Assembly (NCBI GenBank): GCA_015499995.1
Contig: JADNRV010000029.1
Coordinates: 62,001-126,000 of the forward strand
DNA length: 64,000 nt
Source: Flammula alnicola
Taxonomy: Eukaryota; Basidiomycota; Agaricomycetes; Agaricales; Strophariaceae
Direction: 5' to 3'
Shown here: positions 56,549-64,000 of the stretch, one piece after another
Layout: every line of letters begins with the position of its first letter
Numbering within the stretch: the first letter of the stretch is position 1
Translations under genes and position numbers: made by a program
Notes under the pieces: generated by a model
The model's database searches: none
What the model saw: only the letters and a program-made list of their open reading frames with translations
What the model was told of the DNA's origin: nothing

Positions 56549-57513
56549 CGACATCATACCGCCGCTGCGCCCACACGCTTACGTTGTGCAGCGGGTTGTA
56601 TTCACCCTCCTATCTCTCTTCCATCCGCCTTCCTCCCTTCCTCCTCCGCCTTTCTCCTCCGCCCCAGCCATTCCTGCGCCGTATGAAACGATAACAGATG
56701 CAGTCCTCGTTCGTGGGGCTGTTGTCTTGTACGGTCGTTTCGTTTCCCTGTGCGGCTGGGGCGGTCCCGCCTTCCCTATCACTACCCACCCACCAACTCG
56801 ACCAACCAACCGACTATGGCTATGGTTGGCTATCTTTTGGATCATTTTTTCACTTGTCTAACTCGATCAATCAATCCAATAAACCCAATTGTACCATCTG
56901 CACGCACGCATAAAGTTTTTTCTTTCTTTTTCTTTTGCAAGGGTTCTTTACTTTTACTTTTTCTTTCTTTCTTTTTTCTATTTTATTTTCTTGAATGACG
57001 CCAACGACGACGCCGACGATGACGCAGCATGTGATGATGATTCATTGATTCATTGGTTTTATTATCTATACATTCTTTTTTATTTTTGATCCGTATTTTA
57101 TTGTCCTTTTTGTTGTTGTTCATAGGGTTTCTTTCTTTCTTTCTTTTCTCGGGCACTCCTTTTTTTTCCTTGCTTTTAAAACACTTCTTGGGGTGTCCGT
57201 CCGGCCTTTTTTTTTACTCTTTTTACTTTTACTTTTCTCTCTCTCTCTCGCATCACTTTTGTGTTGTTTTATGACTCAACAAGTGTATCCAGTATCCAGT
57301 ATCCCCCGGCTCCGGTTTCTTACAAGTTGTCTTTTTACCCCCCTACTACCCCCTTTTCCTTCCTTCCCTTCCTATCCTATCCTATCTTCATCTCTCGTAT
57401 CCGTATCCCTAGACTCTTCCTCCTTCTCGATTCTCGATTATCATTACTACATGACTGGCGTCTCCGTCGTATGGTTGTGCGCATTGCTAGTGATACCTCC
57501 CCCTCCCACATTC

Positions 57514-57543
57514 TTACTCCTACTCCTACTCCTACTCCTACTC
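57514..57543. repeat. (TACTCC)n microsatellite
   Basis: About five tandem copies of a TACTCC unit within the pyrimidine-rich block. Confidence 0.85.
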
Positions 57544-58554
57544 AAGCGAAGGGGCGTGGTATGTGTATAGGTGTGTTTTTGAATTCTTCTTGGTGTTTGG
57601 GGGTTTGGTGCTGATTTTGGTTTTGGTTTGTTTCGTGTAGATTTGGCGTCGACCTTGGACGTATGGCGCGCCTCTTCCCTTTTTCTATCGACGGTACTGT
57701 GGGCCTCGCCTCTAGTTCGCCGATACCGACGCCGCACGCCGCACGCCGCAAAAGTCAGTCCCTGCCGACTTTGATGCTCCATCTCCTCGTGCATCCCTCG
57801 CCTTGGATTCCTCCTTTTCCCTTTCTCATTCATGACCGGTTCTTTTTTTTGCTCGTCTCCTTTTTCTTGTGCATGGACTTTGTGATTCGAAGTTTGCCAA
57901 AAAAAAATCAAGCATGATATAGATTGTACCACCATCGCTAGCACCTCCCTATCCCCCCTTCCCCCCACCCACTTTCTTCTCTCGCTCCGACCGACCTCCT
58001 GTTCATCCTCTATTTCCGCCTTTTTTTTCATTTGCATCGCATACATCCACACCACGCATACGTACATACGTGCAATACATACGCAATACATAACGTACAT
58101 ATACATCTTTTTTTCCCTTTTGACTCGCCAATGTTTGCATTGCATAACCTTCCCTTCTCTCTCTTTTTCTTTTTTCTTTCTTTTTCCTTTTTACCCCGCC
58201 TCATCCCAGCACTCGCATTAACACCAGTCACGCACAAACTACTACTCCGACTCGGACGACGTCGACACCCCCAAGCGCACGCACAAACTGCTACTACTAC
58301 TACCACAGCTCCGCGTGCTCGCCTCCACCTCGTCATCACACCCTTGTATTTCATGCATACCCCCGCACCCGCCCACACTCTTTACTGCCCACTCACTACC
58401 TTCCGACCTCCTTCCTAAGGGGTACTTCTTTTAGGATCCATCATCTTGGTCGGACGAGGCAAAAAACAAAAAGTTGCACCACCCCCACACACCACCACCG
58501 TGCTGCAATTGTCCGTTTTAGTATCAACATTCCCCTACACACTACACGTTATCA

Positions 58555-58577
58555 TATCGTATCGTATCGTATCGTAT
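58555..58577. repeat. (ATCGT)n microsatellite
   Basis: About four to five tandem ATCGT units, with a related GTATCGTAC just downstream. Confidence 0.85.
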
Positions 58578-59947
58578 CCCGTATTGCGTATCGTACACTC
58601 CGTTGGTTGTTCCATTCCTGCGTTTCGTTTCCCAGTGACCATGGCGATTCGAATTCGTGTGGATTGGCCGCGGTTAAATAAAATATTGTTTTGTTTCTAT
58701 ACGTTGTTGGCAATTCAATGCAAGTGTGTACAAAAAAGTTCAAGTCATTTTTTGATGTGGTGTGATGCCGCTTGGGCCTTCTGTGTTTTCCGCTTTGGAG
58801 TTGAAGAGGTGTCGACCTTCAAGAGAGTCGATATGTATCGGGGGGAGTTCGAGCAACATCATTTCGTGTGGATGTATTTTGCAACATGGATGGGTTTAAA
58901 TGGCCGTATCTGCAGGAAAATGAGTCAACAAAGCTCTGAGAGGCTGGATAGAGCTCGAGATAGGCCAGGTCGAAGAGAAGATATTTTGTACTTCTGGCGC
59001 TAAGAACCCGGGCCGGTTTTTGTCCCCAAGCTTGACCGAAGAACAGTCTCATTGCCAGGGTGCATGGTGCACCCCCAAATGTTGATATTTCTGTCGACTT
59101 CTTGCAGCTCAGGCTCTAGACCCGACAAAACGCTCATCTTGTCAAGATTTACTTGTTCACGAGTGGCTCGGCGCGTAGGTCTTCCTCTCAGTTACGGGGA
59201 AATAATGACGTCGTCTTCATCTTTCTAGGGAAACCTCAAGAGTCATGGCCGTAACGTAAAGTTTGTAGCGAACACCCACTTTCCACTTTCCCCCTTCGTG
59301 TATTCGCTTCAATGAGTCATGCGTACACCCCTATTTCTTCTTGATTTCTCTGCCCTTCTTCATTCTGCGACAACGGGGAAACGGGGATAAGATGGGAGAA
59401 AGATGGTTGAGCGTGATGGAATCGGTGCCAGTGCTAAACAGTACAAAGTGATAACGGTCTTGTGCGTTTGATCTCGTGCCTTAGGCTGCAGTAATACTTA
59501 GTACGGTATCATATACTTCATGGTTCACTGTCGGGCTGCAGCGGCCATTCAACCTGCAGCTGCTCCCAGTTTTCTTCCAAATTGATGCCTCTGTTCGTAC
59601 ATAATTATTCGGCAGACATTATTCGGCAGGCATAGAGACCGGCGATCCCGTCTTCGGATCAACCTCTTGTATGCTTTAGACCACCAACTTTCCGACGTTT
59701 TCCGGTTTGACTGAGATTCTGTACTGGGGATGCTCTTCAAAAATTCAAGTGGAATGACAATGGAAGTCTGCCATATTGTTGTCATGGCCGTGTTTCTCCC
59801 AACAGTGACGGCGCCTCGGCGGGCAAGGCGCCCTCGAAACTTGTGTTGCATCAAACCACATCATTTAAGTTGACTGCGCAGGGTTGACGGTAGGTAATGT
59901 TACGGTACCCTGCACGGACTTTACGCAAAAAAAATATTGTTCCCGTG

Positions 59948-59956
59948 TATATATAG
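59948..59956 (+). promoter_or_regulatory. TATA box of the gene at 60049
   Basis: TATATATAG about 95-100 nt upstream of the ATG at 60049. It decides the start: an upstream in-frame ATG at 59884 would lie before the TATA box. Confidence 0.5.
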
Positions 59957-60048
59957 GAGTCTCGAGGCGATATCGTTTGGCTTCCTTCACTATCTCTCTC
60001 CGTCACCACGAGAATTGTCAACAGGTAGCCCAGATCGCTGCTACTCAG

Positions 60049-60861
60049 ATGTTTCCAGGCTATCAATATATGCGTCCTCCATCTACAGCGATTAACCATG
60101 AGCTCGGACCTACGAAATCCTCTAAAGATGAGCTCAGCCAGCGCATAACAACCTGGCTTATGGGCATCCAGCCTCTCAGCCCTTCGTGTGACGTGGCTCC
60201 CAGTACGGCTCGGAGCAAGAATCGGCAATCGAAGCCGTATTGTCGACCGGAGCGACAGCTCCATCGACGGTACAATTCTTCCGCCAGTGTTCACCTCAAT
60301 CCCACTTCTGAGCTCCGAAATCCTTGGCCAACTCATGAAGTCCCCGTGACTAATCTACGCCATAGCCAGCAAAATCTACCGGATTCTCGAATACCACTCT
60401 CTCGCATTGACTTTCGAGGCTTGCACGACCTTCCAGAGCCAGAGCATAACCCCTTAGTGAGTTATTATCCTCTCAATATTACATCTCATCTAATTCGTTC
60501 TCGTATTTCTGCTTAGGTCACATGCTGTCCCGAAGATCTCAAAGAAGAGTATTGCCGCATCATCTTCCTTTATAACAACCTCGAGGAGAAGAAACAACAG
60601 TCTGAGCTTCGCTGGCTACATCGAGCCTCTGTCGGTGCCATGCAAGATCTCATGGATATCGGAGCGTCAATTCAACGAGTAATCGATGCTGCTCAATATA
60701 TCGTAGACTTTGCGTATTCGCATCAGATCAACATCGATTTCGAGAAGATTTTTCTCCGTTATCGCTGTCCTCCACTGAAGCAGACCGTAGATATGTCGCA
60801 GGCTCGGCCACTCGACGAGGAATGGAGAGGAGCAGTCGGCATAAACTTATACAATCAGTAA
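60049..60861 (+). CDS. Hypothetical protein, likely lineage-specific
   Basis: Two exons: MFPGYQYMRPPSTAINHELG to HDLPEPEHNPL, then a canonical intron (GTGAGT...TGCTTAG, ending at 60516) and VTCCPEDLKEEYCRIIFLYN, NLEEKKQQSELRWLHRASVG, ASIQRVIDAAQYIVDFAYSH, DFEKIFLRYRCPPLKQ, ending GAVGINLYNQ with TAA at 60861. About 250 residues. The N-terminal half is polar and probably disordered; the second half is helical and resembles a short coiled or alpha-helical domain. No family recognised. The start is chosen by the TATA position. Confidence 0.65.
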
Positions 60862-62137
60862 TGTATATGTCTCTTGTTTTTGTGTTCTGTCGTTATACCC
60901 GATGTTGATGATTCCCTGCTAGCCATTTCTGGAGGAAACGGAAACCTTATCCAGCCTGGGAACGCCCACTCATTTTCCTTTTCTTTCATTCGCCATATAT
61001 TTCCCCGCTATAATCTACATAAAGATATACTATCGAGAAGCCTTATAATGTACTATGATACTGGTGGCTGGTCTACATAGCCAAATTGTGTGAGTTCAAT
61101 ATTTTGTATAATACATATTAAATTTCATAGAAAACATGCCAGCAACACGACCATATCCTCCTTCGAGGACCCTTTCGAAGAATCTTATTAGCGCGAAGTG
61201 AGTTTCCGAGTCAGTTATGTAAACGTTAGGCGTTAAAATTTTCTTCCAGACAGGCTCATCCATTCACAGGAAGCGTTAAATTTGAATACGCTGAATATGT
61301 TTTCGGCGGGTTTTATAGTCTATATGGCGAAACATATATAATTGTTTCCCTCCTTGGTCGTCAACCTGATTTGCCTCTTTACCTGTAATCCTATAGGGTC
61401 ATCGGGTTCCAGAAAATCCGAATCATTGACGCCTGAGAAAAGGCAGAGTCGCCTCTGCGCATCCCATCGACAGCAATGAGTCCCGGAACTTGTTATGGAA
61501 TACCAGTCCACCCGCATCAGCGAGAAAGTCCTATCGCTTCTGTGCTTGCTTGGTAGTATTCGGGAGGGTAGAATGCTCTTGACTTGAATCATTCTATAGA
61601 TCACTTTGAATCTCAACATTCTTAGGGCGGAAATTTGCTGAGGTAGATACTTCTGTAAGAGCATAGTTTGGTGGAGGGTGCTCATATGAGTCACGGTATG
61701 ACGACAATGAGTAATTATGGTATGGACTTTCGGCTGTGTTTGATTAAAATTGGGCGAGTTTCTGGTTTCCACAGGGCGAAGAGGAATCATGCTAACTCGG
61801 TGGCGTCTGCGACGTTCTTGCGAGTGTTGGTTGCCAGATTCCCGGTCGCTCGGCCATTCTGATCCAGATGAGTGATGACGCAATGTACATCATGGGTAAG
61901 TGCACAAATTAGCGCCGGTGACAGTCAAATCAGAACTGGAGAACGTATTGAAATTGAGCGCGATAAGTCAACCACCATGCGACAACGTTGACAGGTTCCT
62001 ACTCTATATTTGGTACGGCCATTATGTACTTCTGACAAACTTAAAACAGTTTTACTACAAAACGAGTGTACGTATTTCGAAAAGAGTGAGATGTATGGGT
62101 ACTCAGTACTCGTACTACTCAGCTCCATGTTCAAGAT
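60862..62137. other. Intergenic, no supported gene
   Basis: 1.3 kb. A minus-strand ORF at 61320-61883 (187 codons) is His/Arg-rich with no domain signature or splice partner and was not called. Nothing else recognised. Confidence 0.45.
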
Positions 62138-63736
62138 CTACACATCATCCACACGATACTTGGTGTCGACGACCCTTCCATCCGCCGTCTCAGTAATCAC
62201 TTCTTTCTGAACATGAATGGAGTGAATGGTTGGGCCTGTCCCGATTCGGTGGTGCATCTGATAGCCCTGATACAAAATTAAATAAGAAAAGAAACTTAAA
62301 GATAGTAGTCAGGACGCTTACTTCACTATCAGCCGGATCATCACCTAGTGACTTAAGGGCAGTCCGAGCATTGAGTGTATCCAGCAATGTCTTTCAAGCT
62401 TCATGAGAACACAATTCATTAACGACGCAGAAATGGGGCTTACATTGGTGTAGATACGACCAAGCGGGTACACGAACATGGCATACACGTTCGTGTTGCG
62501 GTGCATCTGGAAGCTGTACAGATCAGCAAGCGCGAATACCGATGCAAACAGCCCTGTTTGAACAGCGCCGCGAATGATACGATTGATGATCGTGTCAGTT
62601 CTGCGGAATCCAGTGCGCGAGCGGCTCAAAGCAATTGCAAGGACAACTAGATTATTACACATCAGCAAGACAGTGACTGGGCGAGAATATTATATCAAAC
62701 CTGTGATTAAAATATCAGCACTTGTTTGGAAAACCAGCCAACAAGTGACGAAGGGGCCTAAAACACCGAATTTTGCGACGCTGGGATAAGATACAACACG
62801 TTAGTAGCCAGACACAAAAAAGCAACAACGACGGACTCGCGCAAGATTCCCGAGTAGATACCAGCATACACTGCAAAGAAGAACCCCAGAACGCTCAACA
62901 TTCCGATGAACGCCACGAGTAATTTGCTCTTGGTCAGCATCAGGACACTTTACAAAATGTCAAATGAGAGACTGAACTAACGATTGGAAAGAAAATCACG
63001 ACTCACCGATGGCCCAAGAAAAACTGGGTGACCAACGCTGCCAGCGCAGTTGCCACAGCGGTAAAGGGAATCGTCCAGGTAATAACTGTTGTATCACATA
63101 TGATCGGCAAGACTGAGCCCCCCAGTAGCAGTGAGACCTACATTCTAAACTGGCTGGGTTGTTGTAGTTGGTGACGCTTATGTCGAATTGTAAGAACGTG
63201 ATGAAAAATTAAGGTTGGCTACGAAACTTACCACATGTCCCATGCGGCGTATACAGCACTGTATAGTATGTGCGTGAGATTCTACGGAACGAGACATGGC
63301 TAAATGTATAGTTACACTCCACTATGCACCGTGTCGAGGACAAACAAGCCTCCCACGATTGCCCTAGAGGAAGTCGTAAGGAGTTGAAATATATAGAGTA
63401 GGACTAGTAGCGGAAATACCTGATCCAGAGCCGATCGTTGAATTCTGCAAGATGGGAGTATTTACGAGTCAGAACGCTGGACGTAGAGTCTATAATACAT
63501 AACGACGCACTTGTGTTATGATAGACGAAGAACTGGTACGTGACAAGACCATAAAGATAGGTATTGACTGTCAGGAAGTCAAATGTCAGCACCGACGAAT
63601 TATCATTTATCTGGGAGACTTACAGAACAGTCCTACAAGGAGGACTCCTGTCGAAAAATGGAACTGCTACGTCAGCGACAACAAACGTTATGACAGGTGG
63701 AGAGGGCCTACCAATGACCAGGTCGAATTCACCCAT
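62138..63736 (-). CDS. DUF6534 seven-helix membrane protein
   Basis: Member of a large family of predicted seven-transmembrane proteins expanded in mushroom fungi. Short exons give MGEFDLVIGVLLVGLF, NTYLYGLVTYQFFVYHNT, KFNDRLWIR, AIVGGLFVLDTVH, NLTHILYSAVYAAWDMW, FDISVTNYNNPASLE, VITWTIPFTAVATALAALVT, QFFLGHR, a helix ending LLVAFIGMLSVLGFFFAVYA, FGVLGPFVTCWLVFQTSADI, then the diagnostic DUF6534 region TDTIINRIIRGAVQTGLFAS, VFALADLYSF, YAMFVYPLGRIYTN and TLLDTLNARTALKSL. A cytoplasmic tail ends VVDTKYRVDDV with TAG at 62138-62140. More than eight short introns, frame kept. Function of the family is unknown. Confidence 0.9.
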
Positions 63737-64000
63737 CTTGATAATTGAAGGCCAGATATGAAGGTAGGTTATGAGTTACGTCCTTATCTTGGCGATGGAG
63801 TACATAGGGCATTTATAAGTAATTCTAGCAGTGAAGGGGCGCTGCATCATGCGAGAGAAGTGACATTGGAAGTCGACAACTGTATATGTTACCACTTCTT
63901 TTGAAAATGTCGTAAGTTACAGTTGTCAATTCACGATGGGCGTCCAGCCAGCCGATGAAAGGGTACGTGATCCAGGAGAACTTAAAGGGTCGGACACTTT

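Larger units (their letters stand above)
55462..59947. other. Long pyrimidine-rich, repeat-laden intergenic region
   Basis: From 55462 to about 58640 the plus strand is strongly C/T-rich with many T runs and microsatellites; its numerous ORFs reflect composition. From about 58640 to 59947 composition is ordinary and no gene was recognised. The ORF at 58446-59003 starts inside the biased region and has no known domain. Confidence 0.5.

Noticed and set aside
58446..59003. 185-codon plus-strand ORF
   Set aside because: Begins in microsatellite-rich DNA and translates the (ATCGT)n repeat; no recognised family.
61320..61883. 187-codon minus-strand ORF
   Set aside because: His/Arg-rich, no domain, no intron partners, and no promoter signal noticed.
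1..64000. tRNA, rRNA, CRISPR or bacterial operon features
   Set aside because: I looked for GGTTCRANNCC-type B boxes and direct-repeat/spacer arrays and saw none that fit; the genome style is eukaryotic.

Overview
The window looks like nuclear DNA of a mushroom-forming basidiomycete (Agaricomycetes). Genes are split by many short introns (about 50-70 nt, GT..AG), spacing is compact on both strands, and the families fit: a DUF6534 seven-helix protein, small secreted cysteine-rich proteins, a P450, tandem Old Yellow Enzymes, and SPX-EXS, NAA10, VPS16 and LSM8 orthologues. All gene models were spliced by eye, so exon borders at weaker sites are provisional. I saw no rRNA, tRNA, CRISPR or organellar sequence.

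Layout. 0-2 kb: a truncated ORF and two small tentative genes. 2.3-6.3 kb (+): SPX-EXS phosphate exporter. 6.5-7.4 kb (-): NAA10 acetyltransferase. 7.8-15.9 kb (-): an Old Yellow Enzyme array with two intact copies, one decayed copy and an orphan copy of the family promoter, interrupted by short TIR elements (two with TA target duplications). 16.3-17.2 kb (-): a signal-peptide protein ending in an E2 ubiquitin-conjugating fold whose catalytic Cys is Ser. 18.7-25.7 kb (-): an unknown protein, VPS16 and an arrestin-like protein. 25.7-29.7 kb: gene-poor. 29.7-31.0 kb (+): RmlD/MAT2B-like reductase. 33.2-34.8 kb (-): secreted lactonase-like propeller. 36.1-42.2 kb: a small lysine-rich protein, LSM8, and a TPT-type nucleotide-sugar/triose-phosphate transporter with a 2.1-kb intron. 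43.8-44.6 kb: secreted cysteine-repeat protein. 45.9-49.4 kb: a P450 and a short-chain dehydrogenase transcribed divergently from a 297-bp promoter. 49.7-50.5 kb: secreted Cys-rich protein. 54.1-55.5 kb: proline/serine-rich protein with an EDC1/PNRC-like decapping motif, flanked by long gene-poor DNA. 60.0-60.9 kb: unknown. 62.1-63.7 kb: DUF6534 membrane protein.

How the genes relate. Most are housekeeping genes: phosphate sensing, N-terminal acetylation, HOPS/CORVET trafficking, U6 snRNP, sugar-nucleotide transport. The accessory content (OYE array, P450+SDR pair, secreted proteins) points to redox and xenobiotic or secondary metabolism and extracellular interaction. No single large cluster is evident.

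A technical point: from about 33.9 to 49.8 kb, five genes need about a dozen one-base insertions, nearly all at short homopolymers, to restore otherwise well-conserved frames. I did not notice such breaks in the conserved genes before 33 kb. This looks more like sequence error than mass pseudogenisation.
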